This document shows positions 1 to 7,648 of a DNA stretch of 11,036 bases, piece by piece; the first letter of the stretch is position 1; the number at the start of each line of letters is the position of its first letter. The stretch covers positions 48,805 to 59,840 of the forward strand of contig NWUY0300001093.1 of the NCBI GenBank assembly GCA_004151065.3. The letters run 5' to 3'. The stretch is from Larix sibirica (Eukaryota > Streptophyta > Pinopsida > Pinales > Pinaceae). Below the pieces are notes generated by a model. The model worked only from the letters and a program-made list of their open reading frames with translations. It was not told the DNA's origin and searched no databases. The translations under genes and the position numbers were made by a program.

Positions 1-20
1 TCTCATCTTTACCACTTGAG

Positions 21-170
21 CTGCCCCCACAAGCTTCTATAAAAACTTCTGTAATTATCTACTTGTTGAATTCCAAGTCTATAATATACCAAGAGAATAC
101 AAATACTGCCCCCACAAGCTTCTGTAATTATCGTCTTGTTGCAGTCTGTAATGTACCAAGAGAATGCAAA
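21..170. repeat. Two-copy tandem repeat, 85-bp period
   Basis: CTGCCCCCACAAGCTTCT begins at 21 and again at 106. Both copies continue with CTGTAATTATC, CTTGTTG and TACCAAGAGAAT.CAAAT. The second copy lacks a short internal stretch (AAAAACTTCT region). No coding capacity or terminal features of a known element are visible. Confidence 0.8.
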
Positions 171-173
171 TGA

Positions 174-211
174 TACCTACCATATGTAACAATGGTACCT
201 ACCATATGTAA
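174..211. repeat. Short tandem repeat, 22-bp period
   Basis: TACCTACCATATGTAA occurs at 174–189 and 196–211, separated by six bases. It lies directly between two larger tandem duplications, so the left edge of the window is a nested duplication tract. Confidence 0.85.
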
Positions 212-222
212 GAATAATGGGT

Positions 223-388
223 GGGTCTTACCAATTACGTGTAAACTACCTAAGTTGATAATCTAATCCACCATGGATGCTTAACAATGTCTCACTTTAT
301 CAATATATGGGTCTTACCAATTAGGTGTAAACTACTTAAGTTGATAACCTAATCCACCATGGATGCTTAACAATGTCTCACTTTATCA
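223..388. repeat. Two-copy tandem repeat, 80-bp units, 86-bp period
   Basis: Copies are 223–302 and 309–388, starting GGGTCTTACCAATTA and ending CTCACTTTATCA. They differ at three positions in 80 (about 96% identity), so the duplication is fairly recent. The six-base linker is AATATAT-like. Confidence 0.9.
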
Positions 389-1040
389 CACCTCCAAGTG
401 TGGAGCTGATTCTTTAGACAATTCCTTGAGCAAGCCTACGGAATATCAACACGGGAAGATAGCTTGATAGGAACAAGAAACTTTTGTTGCCAAACCTTGA
501 GAAAAAATTTCTGCCACACGCCTAGATGCTTCAAGGATATGGCCACATTGCTACAGATGTTTTCACCTTGTTATCTTGATATCATGACTTCACCACGTAA
601 ATATGCACAGTTTCATGCTTACAAATTTGAGAATAGAAACATTGTGTTCCAATAAGCTCCTCTCCATGTAATGCTCCAATAGCTCTACTACAGGTGAGCA
701 ATGTAGAACCACAATTGAAATTTTTGGTCAATACCCACTACCCAGAATGGAGTTGACAAAATAATAAAACTGAGGTCATTTGGCTTAGGCTAACATGCTA
801 TATAGTTAGCCAAAAAATCACGATTGTAAACAAATTTAGCCAAAGAGATTCTATTAGACGTATTTCTCCCTGCAAAAAAAGAAATCTCCATTTGTTTTAC
901 GTGACATCCTTGAATGATGAAGCACCCCACATAACACAAAAATGAGTTTTCACAGTCAAAATACAACAAACCCAACAAAATAAACAAGTTAAATCTGAGA
1001 AAGGACTCACTCTCACTTATTCCACTTCTGTAGAAAATGA
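389..1040. other. Unassigned AT-rich stretch with no convincing gene
   Basis: Short ORFs exist (plus 464–655, 63 residues; minus 987–790, 65 residues), but neither shows a recognisable domain, good start context or flanking splice signals that fit. They may be intronic or intergenic. Nothing else stands out. Confidence 0.4.
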
Positions 1041-1103
1041 CTACACAGTAACTAGATCATCAATTCTGCAAGGAAATGAATTTGGATTTGGATTCGAATC
1101 CAT
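1041..1103 (-). pseudogene. Possible orphan gene start: 20-codon ORF behind a core-promoter-like sequence
   Basis: On the minus strand ATG at 1103 opens MDSNPNPNSFPCRIDDLVTV and stops at TAG 1043–1041. About 195 bp upstream is a good TATA box (TATAAAATAG near 1299–1290), followed by a pyrimidine-rich leader. The start context (CCGATGG) has C at −3 and G at +4. No later exon with a recognisable family can be joined. It could be the relic first exon of a lost gene, an unrecognised short peptide, or chance. Confidence 0.25.
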
Positions 1104-1289
1104 CGGAGGATCTGAACAGTTAGGAAACGGGTAAAGAAACGATATAAAAAAATAAAAATAAAAAACTAACGAAAAACACAGAAAATTCAGATCTCTCCAT
1201 ATATTTTGTTTTTAAATTGCTCTAACAAATTCGGAAATACAGAGTGCTAAGATAAACTTAGAATTGTGAGTTTTAGGATAGAGGATCGC

Positions 1290-1299
1290 TATTTTATAG
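1290..1299 (-). promoter_or_regulatory. TATA-box-like element of a possible minus-strand transcript
   Basis: CCTATAAAATAGC on the minus strand matches the plant TATA consensus. Downstream lie a leader-like stretch and an ATG at 1103. No other evidence of transcription can be read from sequence. Confidence 0.3.
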
Positions 1300-1438
1300 G
1301 CAAAAGTTCAGATTTATTTTATGATTTCTAATCTGTTAAAATGGCCTTTTTGGATGACCCATCAGCTTGACGTTCTCAGCATTCGAAAAATAAATCCTCT
1401 GTGTGCTTCCAAACTGAAATTGAAAACATATCCTAAGT

Positions 1439-1648
1439 GGATCCAGATCTGCCAAAGGTGGATCCGGTAACTTAACATGATATAAAATTCATCTCAAACA
1501 GCATAACAAAGGCAACTTAAATTATGGGTTTCTAATTGAAAATGGAAATGGAAATACATATTGAGCGGATCCAGATCAGCCGAAGGTGGAACCGGCAACT
1601 TAACATGATAATTCATATCAAACAGCATAACAAAACCATCTTAAATTA
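1439..1648. repeat. Two-copy duplication, 128-bp period
   Basis: Copies at 1439–1524 and 1567–1648 share GGATCCAGATC, AAGGTGGA.CCGG.AACTTAACATGATA, CAAACAGCATAACAAA and CTTAAATTA. The second has a 4-bp deletion and several substitutions. The 42-bp spacer contains an AATGGAAATGGAAAT triplicate-like run. Confidence 0.85.
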
Positions 1649-2041
1649 AAAGCCATTATAACTATTGGCTCATACTGAATTATCGCACTGATACATGAGT
1701 ATCAAACCTATAAGTTGAAAGTTGAACCCATAAATGACTTGATATAACCTTACAGCAAGACAATTTCTAGTCTTAGAATATAAATTTTCAGTAGCAGTAT
1801 GTAACTCTATACACTCTTCACAGTAGACAATATATCTAAAGGTGGAAATTTTCCCACCAAACTGGAATAGTATACAAGTGATCAAGCAAAACAGAGTGAA
1901 GACACATTTGATAACCCCGCAGCATGATATCAGTACAAGCTTTCAGATTTTGGTATCATTGGGAACTATGCAAGGACCAATAGGAAAATGGCAATATTAT
2001 GGATGGAGCTTCTTAGAAAGTCAGGATTAAAGGCAATGCCA
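1649..2041. other. Unassigned intergenic stretch
   Basis: Two overlapping antisense ORFs of 62–71 residues (minus 1885–1670, plus 1842–2030) have no recognisable motif. I see no repeat, RNA gene or promoter that I would defend. Confidence 0.4.
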
Positions 2042-2382
2042 TGTAAAGTCAAAATCACAAAAGGTTGCAACATTAAACATCATAGGCAGTTCTGACTCCT
2101 GAGGGCTCCTTCTAAAGCAAGGGTGAATCAGCAACTTAGTTATCACGTACATAAACTTTAACTTGTTTGCACCTTCTTTGGCTAACTAGTTGCTTTGTCT
2201 ATAACTTGAAATACCATGAAATGACATTGTGCATAATCTTCAACCTAATTGAGAAAATCAGGCACTCTGTTTTGCCTTGTTCTTGATTCCACGAAACGCA
2301 ACCTGGATTTCAAATGCCATTCACGGATGAACTGAGCTGATTACCATAAAATATGTGGCATGCCAACGGTTCACTACTAATG
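2042..2382 (-). other. Probable 3' untranslated region of the GST–hemerythrin gene
   Basis: The sequence following the stop codon (TGA at 2385–2383) has no long ORF on the sense strand. I find no clear AATAAA signal here, so the cleavage site cannot be placed and the left boundary is arbitrary. Confidence 0.3.
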
Positions 2383-4192
2383 TCAAGAAGCACTGTAACC
2401 AGACTCTATAAGTGCGGGAAGTCTTTTCTGCACTATGGCCAATTGGGTTTTACATTCATCATCAGCTGACCGAAGTGACTGAATCATTCCCTGGATCTTC
2501 TCTTTTTCCTGGCACCGTTGAGCTACTTGCAAGTATTCTTGAATTTCATGCGGAAGCAACCCTGACAACAAATATGGAAAATGTTGCGAATGAGATAATT
2601 CCATCACACTGAAACAACTACTCAGTAAGGCTTCTTGTTCTCTACTGCCCAATTCTGCAGCCTCTAGGAGAGGGAGTAGACTCTGCTCCTCTTCTTGAAA
2701 GTGTTCCATACAGTGAGCCTGCCATGAATCATTGCACTGTCAGGTAGTGCTACAGCTACAAAATGCATTTGGACCAGATAACAACTAATTCTGAGGCTCA
2801 ATAACAGAAATAAATAGTACAATCCTACAGCTAAGAACACGCCTAGCCACCAAGCAAGGATTGATGTAGAAGAGAGAAACACCTGTAATGTCCTAAGCTT
2901 CACAGAAAGTCTGAGCAGAGCTTGACTACGATCTGGGCTACCAGCTTCCAGAACTGTTACTGTTTTCAGCTGTTCACGGATGCCATTCATTATTGGAAAA
3001 TCTCGTGCGTGTTCATCATTTGCAAGTTGAGTAATACCTGCAAAAATTTCAAGTATTAGTTGTCATGTAACAGCTTTTTCAGGATGATTCATATTTATTT
3101 TTTGTCCATAGCGAACTATTTGTTACTGAATCATTGAAATATAAATCAGTCCCTAGTAAGAAAGGACAACGGCAAACTATGTGTCAGGCAACTCCAATAT
3201 TTACCTTTATCTGCCCTTTCTAGAGCAGGGAAAATAATTCGTTCTTCCATTTGAGCGTGTTCCTGCATCAAATCCACAAGCTGTGCATAATTTTTCGACA
3301 ACCTTTTTATTTGCATAGCAATACTTCCCCTGGTAGAATCTATACCCTTTAACCCTTCTTTCTTGGACACAGCTAATTCATCTGCAAAGCGAACGAGCTT
3401 ATCCATGTGGCACAAAATTCTCTTATGTTGCATAGCTGTCAATGTCATCAGTGAAGGGGGTGCCCTTTCAACCAAGGTTTTGAAAATAGAACTCACTAGC
3501 AAGTCCATGTCGATTTTAACAGGGTGATAAAAGGAAAAGGACAACATTTTTCTGCTATAATTCTCCAGGTGAGAATGCACTGGACTGATTTCAATTCCTC
3601 TGAAATGCTGCAAGGGGAATGCCAGATAAAGAAAAGGGATAAGATATACATCTGCCAGACTAAAAACATTACCAAAGAAATAAGGTCCCCTGTTACTGTA
3701 TTCCATAATTCCCCCATTCAACCTTGCAAACGATGTTTCAAGCTTCCGCTGTAGTTCCTGCCGCGCCAGTGGATTACTGTTATAAAGAAGTTCTAGTACT
3801 AATGGTGAGAAAATATCCCGAATATAAACCACCCAATCTAAAGTGATATCAGCCATGGGTCCATCTGGAACCAAACGTGGATTCGGAAATTTTGCTTCAA
3901 TGTACTGCAATATGGCATCAGAAGACCCAACAATTGTGTCCAACCCATACTGAAGGATGGGCAACTTTACATCTGGTCTTATGGAAGCAAGCAATTCCAA
4001 CTTCTTGTCTCTCACGTCATCGTCCGAAGTTAGCCACACAACATGCACATCAACACCTTTACATTGCAAAGCAATCGAAATACGTGATGTAAACGGACAT
4101 AATTCAGATCCAAACAACCTAACCATAGGTTGGCCTTTTACAGCCTGGGACGGCACAGCGTCATCCTTTTTCTTTGAAAAACAGGAACCCAT
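2383..4192 (-). CDS. GST-like/hemerythrin (HHE) fusion protein, 492 aa, three coding exons, predicted N-myristoylated
   Basis: Coding exons are 4192–3205, 3037–2883 and 2718–2383; introns 3204–3038 and 2882–2719 are GT–AG, and all joins keep frame (phase 1, then phase 0). Residues 1–9 (MGSCFSKKK) form an N-myristoylation signal with palmitoylatable Cys4 and a lysine cluster. Residues about 23–107 look like a GST thioredoxin fold: Cys32 in LCPFT, probable cis-Pro78 in KLPIL, and SSDA at 90–93. Residues about 115–225 are the helical GST domain, with the FSLAD N-capping motif ending at Asp181. Residues about 250–425 are a hemerythrin-type bundle with likely ligands His256, His312, Glu316, His339, His387 and Glu391. 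Such domains bind a non-haem di-iron centre and serve O2, iron or redox sensing (FBXL5 and BRUTUS are examples). Met1 is chosen because an in-frame TAG at 5600–5598 precedes it in the spliced leader and Gly2 suits myristoylation. The fold calls are firm; substrate, metal and role are inferred. I do not recognise a gene symbol. Confidence 0.85.
2719..2882 (-). other. Intron 2 of the GST–hemerythrin gene (164 bp)
   Basis: The donor is CATTACAG|GTGTTT and the acceptor CATGGCAG|GCTCAC on the minus strand, in phase 0 after Gln381. Splicing gives LRTLQ followed by AHCMEHFQEEE, which supplies the last His-x3-Glu helix of the hemerythrin bundle. Unspliced reading would instead run into a hydrophobic stretch (about 2880–2780) that looks like a membrane segment but is intronic T-rich sequence. 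Confidence 0.85.
3038..3204 (-). other. Intron 1 of the GST–hemerythrin gene (167 bp)
   Basis: The donor reads ATAAAG|GTAAAT and the acceptor TTTTTGCAG|GTATTAC on the minus strand. It splits the Gly330 codon after its first base. Removing it joins the HAQMEERIIFP half of the hemerythrin motif directly to ITQLANDEHARDF. The joined helices match the HHE family order, which is strong evidence for the splice. Reading through instead reaches a stop after 348 residues and loses the second half of the bundle. Confidence 0.88.
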
Positions 4193-4210
4193 CTCAGACC
4201 AGCTTTGGAT

Positions 4211-5576
4211 CTGATGGAAAAAGTATGGGAATCAGGATTGGAGATGATTTACCGGAGCTCGTGAAGCAGACTAAAGCTGCAGTAGTCTGTCAACTATGAA
4301 AGGTTATTAGAGCTGCATAGTCCCGACATTCCGAACCTAGGAACAACACCCTTGTATAAAGCTGCATCCCAATTAATCTGTTGGACAAACACAATCAAAG
4401 ACAAAGGTCAAACAGCAACAAATATAAAACCAAACTGATCGAAACGTTCAATAAATATTACATTCGTTAGAAGAAATACTCAGGCCTTATTCTAACATAG
4501 TTAGAAATTGAGCGATATGTTCAATAAAACTTACTTTAGAAAGGACTATCAAATGTTCCAGTTAAAGAAAAGACTAAGTTCGTAGAAAATAGAATGACAC
4601 CGTCAAAAATAAAGAGACAGAACACTAAATGAGACCAGAATTTATAAAAATAAAATTAATACTTAAAATCCTCAATAGCTGTGCTAACAGAAGATTTCAA
4701 CTCAGTGGAAGGCAGAGGCAAAGCCACGATAAAGGATCCAGTAATACCCAGGAACGAACAAGAGAGACTAAGAACAAATTTCGACTTCAAATTCAAAAAA
4801 TTGTACCAAAATTCGCAAGGAAACTAAAATTGAACTCAAATTACAACGGTTTTTAGCAGAAGATTGGCCCAGAAATATAAAGTGAAGACAAATCTAAAAA
4901 GCACGGAAGTAAGGACAAAGAATACAATGAAATATAATCAAGAAACCCGAGGTGCACCATAAACGAACTTAACCTAGTTAAAATAAAACAGGATAAGAAA
5001 CAATTCCTCTAAATACTGAAACATAAGGAAAACAAACAAATATCAACCGTTTATCAATACTGAGAAAATGCGAGAAATCAAAACATCGAGCGTTAAACCA
5101 TAATTCTTGAAGAAAACAGTCACGGACATTAGGGAAAAAAAACCAAGAAAAACGTCCAATAGGTATTATAAAGTGATCCAGCAGAAGAAGGAAGAGAAAA
5201 CACAGAAATTATCCGAAGGCCGCAATATATAAACCAAACTACTGCAAAATTCTCCGCAATTTCTGAGGTTATAACTAAATTAAAAAGGCAAAAACATAAG
5301 CTCCGAGGTTAGAACAAAATTGAAAAACAAAAATTATGCAAAATTCTCCATAATTTCCGAGGTTAAAACAAAATTAAAAAGGCAAAAACATAAGCTCCAA
5401 GGTTAGAACAAAATTGAAAAAACAAAAGCAGAAAGCCGACCAGAAAGAACGATTGCACAGAAACGGAAGAAAACCATCACAAAAAAACAAAGCCGAGCAA
5501 AATCCTATGAAAATACACCGAAACAGAGCCAAAACACAGCGGAAGAAACGCAGAATTCGAAAGAGAAACAACTTAC
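4211..5576 (-). other. Long 5'-leader intron (about 1.37 kb) of the GST–hemerythrin gene
   Basis: The donor is GTAAGT at 5576–5571. The acceptor is CATACTTTTTCCATCAG ending at 4211, 18 nt upstream of the start codon. The interval is T-rich on the sense strand and has no credible coding ORF; the short ORFs at 4629–4856 and 5414–5608 on the plus strand are low-complexity Lys/Arg/Asn translations of A-rich DNA. A T-rich leader intron this close to the start codon resembles plant introns that enhance expression, which is inference. It contains a tandem repeat at 5244–5431. Confidence 0.7.
5244..5431. repeat. Tandem repeat inside the leader intron, 94-bp period with 40/54-bp substructure
   Basis: GCAAAATTCTCC starts at 5244 and 5338. 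The sub-motif GAGGTTA.AAC (AAGGTT in the last) falls at 5265, 5305, 5359 and 5399, giving spacings of 40, 54 and 40. The two 94-bp units are roughly 88–90% identical. In the transcript the unit is T-rich (GTTCTAACCTCGGAG…). Confidence 0.85.
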
Positions 5577-5785
5577 TTGTCTTCGATAAACCCCAATCTA
5601 AACCGTGAAAACAATCTGATTGCAGCTCCGACAATTTAAACCCTCTCTAAACAGCTAAAGAAAAGGGTTTCTTCGTTCGTCAACCTTCAAATTACCTCCG
5701 CCTGTACCCTCCTCTCCACTCACGCTCTCCACCGCCATTAATAGGCAATGGGATGAGAATTAAAAGGGAAAGGAGAATTTATCAT
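5577..5785 (-). other. 5'-leader exon of the GST–hemerythrin gene (approximate 5' end)
   Basis: The sense strand carries a purine-rich GGTGGAGAG…GGAGAGGAGGG stretch (about 5735–5705) typical of plant leaders, and ends in a strong donor GACAA|GTAAGT at 5577/5576. Spliced to the acceptor at 4211/4210 it gives a short second leader piece (ATCCAAAGC…) and then the start codon at 4192. An in-frame TAG at 5600–5598 shows that the coding frame does not extend upstream. A weaker alternative donor GGAG|GTAATT lies at 5696/5695. The transcription start is not visible; 5785 is a guess from the TATA-like site. Confidence 0.6.
5655..5738 (-). CDS. Upstream ORF (27 codons) in the leader exon
   Basis: Starting at ATG 5738 the leader encodes MAVESVSGEEGTGGG… for 27 residues and stops at TAG 5657–5655, before the main splice donor. 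Its start context has T at −3 and G at +4, so leaky scanning is likely. The main start has G at −3 and G at +4. If the alternative donor at 5696/5695 were used, the uORF would instead run into the second exon and stop at TGA 4196–4194, one nucleotide before the main ATG. The uORF matters only if transcription starts upstream of 5738. Confidence 0.4.
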   Translation of the reverse strand: MAVESVSGEEGTGGGNLKVDERRNPFL

Positions 5786-5810
5786 CGCAAACATCTCCCT
5801 CATACTTCGG

Positions 5811-5818
5811 TATATTTT
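5811..5818 (-). promoter_or_regulatory. Possible TATA-like element of the GST–hemerythrin gene
   Basis: AAAATATA on the minus strand lies about 75 bp upstream of the uORF start and before the purine-rich leader. It is the only TATA-like string well placed for this leader. A W-box core (GTTGAC on the plus strand, near 5842) lies just upstream. The assignment rests on position and sequence only. Confidence 0.3.
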
Positions 5819-5819
5819 G

Positions 5820-6090
5820 ATCGAATCTAATCGCAATCCCGGTTGACTATCAAAAAGCCGGCCATCGATCTCTTACATTGCCACGAACAAACAGCGGGTA
5901 TGATAATAGTAATGGCCGAAACGGTACTGCCTTATTTGGGTTCCACATATCCCCATGATTTGTTCATGGTGAGTTGTGACGGTTATGCTTGAACACGTTG
6001 CCACCAATATTAGAAAATCTTAGATGATGACAAATATAGATAGGCCCACCAAACTTAGTTGTAGAGCTAAGCATTATTCATGACTTTATA
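5820..6090. other. Upstream flank of the GST–hemerythrin gene
   Basis: The sequence is non-coding, with no ORF above 60 codons. It contains an AAAAGCCGGCC patch near 5855 and a W-box core. I see no second gene in the divergent direction. Confidence 0.4.
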
Positions 6091-6300
6091 CATAGCAATT
6101 ATTTACGAGGAGTCGGAGTTGGCCCTGGTGTTGGATGCATCTATCCTTTGCAGTGGATCTTCACTGTATCAGTGATACAACTTGAATGAGTCATACAACT
6201 TCATAGTAATTATTTACAGGAATCAACCTTAGTGTTGAATGGAACAATCTACCACATGCAAAATTGATGCTGGATCTTCATTACATCAGTCATAAAACCT
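6091..6300. repeat. Diverged two-copy tandem duplication, 111-bp period
   Basis: CATAGCAATTATTTAC at 6091 recurs as CATAGTAATTATTTAC at 6202. Both copies continue with GTGTTG.ATG, TGGATCTTCA and ATCAGT.ATA. Substitutions and small indels are common, so this is clearly older than the copies at 223–388 or 7046–7634. Confidence 0.7.
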
Positions 6301-6504
6301 CACAGCTAGCTCCTACCCTAAAACCCCATCTTAAACTTCTTTTCTACGCATTTCTATTAATAAAATAACCTATTGAACCGCATTTTTTACACATGAAAAA
6401 AGTTAACGGTTATTCTGCCGCCATTTAATATGTGAAAGGCATGATAAATTTAAAGTCACTAAACTAACAGAACGTTACGAGTTAGAGAGTCGGTAAGGCC
6501 CCAG

Positions 6505-6656
6505 ACGTGTGGGGAACGTTTAGGTTAAAAAGGAAAAAATCAAAATTAATCCATGACGTCCTGGTAGATTGCCGACAAAAGCGGGCCCGCAAGCGTCCAC
6601 GTCAACAAATTCGGCGTATCTGCCAAGTTGCCAACTCAAACCAATCTTTACACGTG
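6505..6656. promoter_or_regulatory. Promoter-like patch with four ACGT-core sites
   Basis: ACGTGT (6505–6510), TGACGTC (6554–6560), CCACGTCA (6598–6605) and a perfect G-box CACGTG (6651–6656) fall within about 150 bp, with CCAAT at 6641 and the palindrome GCGGGCCCGC at 6581–6590. ACGT cores are bZIP/bHLH targets in plants. The patch is more GC-rich than its surroundings. It lies about 0.8 kb upstream of the GST–hemerythrin leader; no plus-strand gene follows. Function is inferred. Confidence 0.35.
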
Positions 6657-7045
6657 GAAGCACGCGCTTCGAAAATTGGTATAGCATAAGCTTTGAGCAG
6701 GACAGTCGTGCCGTGCACATTATTAAAGCCGTTGATTTTTCTTTCCGTTATATTTTTCTCCCTTTCTTTTGATGCGATTTTCTTAATCAGGGCGATGGGC
6801 CGACGGCCATCTATCGATGGGTGTCGGTTTCGAAACCCTTAGAGTTGAGGTCTAGGGCTGGACATATAGCTTTCCAACAATCGAATCATTTGTCATTTGA
6901 TGTTGCAAACCTTTTGATTTTAAACCAGAAGAACCGCACATTTTGAACAAAAAATAAAACAAACCCCACCAGCAGATAAAAACAAACAATACGGCCTGCC
7001 GTCTTTGGATTATGTTATCATACCATCTGGTAATTTTACTGTTAA
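6657..7045. other. Non-coding stretch, leader-like near 6700–6850
   Basis: Pyrimidine-rich TTTTTCTCCCTTTCTTTT (6750–6769) and a GC-richer hairpin-prone piece (GATGGGCCGACGGCCATC near 6795–6812) give it the look of a promoter or leader. No start codon opens a useful ORF on the plus strand; the 60–67-codon ORFs at 6507–6772 have no domain. Confidence 0.3.
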
Positions 7046-7634
7046 GCTGCCCTATTTTATGATGTGATTCTACAGTTAAATTTCACTGTTCTGTTGACAG
7101 ACTGTATGATGTATTCTACAGTTTAAATTTTAAATTGCCGCATGGAGCCGCTTGAGACAATGGGAGCATCTCCATATTGTGCTGAAAGTAATTGAAAATA
7201 GCAAGGATAAGTACATTGGACAGGTTGTATTTATCTAGTGTTTTGGTTTATTTGGTGTTTACTAAGGAATGATGTCATTTTCGATATCTAGTTTGATCAA
7301 AGATAAGTCTGTTTACTCAACCTTATTCAAAACTGTAACAACCCTAAACTGTAAAATGCAATTTTGCTGCCCTATTGTATCATGTGATTCTATAGTTAAA
7401 TTTCACTGTTCTGTTGACAGACTGTATGATGTATTCTACAGTTTAAATTTTTAATTGCCGCATGGAGCGGCTTGAGACAATGGGAGCATCTCCATATTGT
7501 GCTGAAAGTTATTGAAAATAGCAAGGATAAGTACATTGGACAGGTTGTATTTATCTATTGTTTTGGTTTATTTGGTGTTTACTAAGGAATGATGTCATTT
7601 TCGATATCTAGTTTGATCAAAGATAAGTCTGTTT
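7046..7634. repeat. 269-bp direct duplication with 51-bp spacer (320-bp period)
   Basis: Copies are 7046–7314 and 7366–7634. They start GCTGCCCTATT and end GATAAGTCTGTTT. I count seven substitutions and no indels (about 97% identity). The copies also contain a smaller internal echo: GATTCTACAGTTAAATTT and GTATTCTACAGTTTAAATTT. There is no coding capacity of note; the short plus ORF at 7269–7454 is a by-product. They could be two monomers of a tandem element or fragments of a duplicated mobile element. Confidence 0.92.
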
Positions 7635-7648
7635 TCAGTGTGGGCACA

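Noticed and set aside
464-655. 63-residue plus-strand ORF (MIGTRNFCCQ…)
   Set aside because: It has no recognisable domain, no splice or promoter context, and sits after a repeat tract; its length is within chance for this region.
2664-2990. 108-residue minus ORF with a hydrophobic, membrane-like stretch
   Set aside because: The hydrophobic part lies in intron 2 (T-rich DNA encodes Phe/Leu/Ile); only the first third is exon 2.
3146-3204. Reading the GST–hemerythrin gene as a single-exon 348-residue protein
   Set aside because: The tail after residue 330 is intron-coded and lacks family similarity, while splicing at 3205/3037 restores the hemerythrin helix order. It may still exist as a retained-intron form.
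3524-4214. Plus-strand ORFs opposite the main coding exon
   Set aside because: They are antisense shadows of the GST part with no independent support.
4629-4856. 75-residue Lys/Arg/Asn-rich plus ORF, with a similar one at 5414–5608
   Set aside because: Both are antisense to the leader intron and reflect A-rich composition; no domain is visible.
5374-5634. 86-residue minus ORF from a TTG start across the leader donor
   Set aside because: It reads through a strong GTAAGT donor into a Phe/Cys-rich translation of T-rich intron; no ATG start.
6790-6830. Hairpin GATGGGCCGACGGCCATC as an RNA gene or terminator
   Set aside because: The stem has internal mismatches and no gene context; reported only as a note in the non-coding stretch.
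7046-7634. Pair of LTRs from a small retrotransposon
   Set aside because: The spacing is only 51 bp, there are no TG…CA ends, no primer-binding site or polypurine tract; a simple duplication explains it better.
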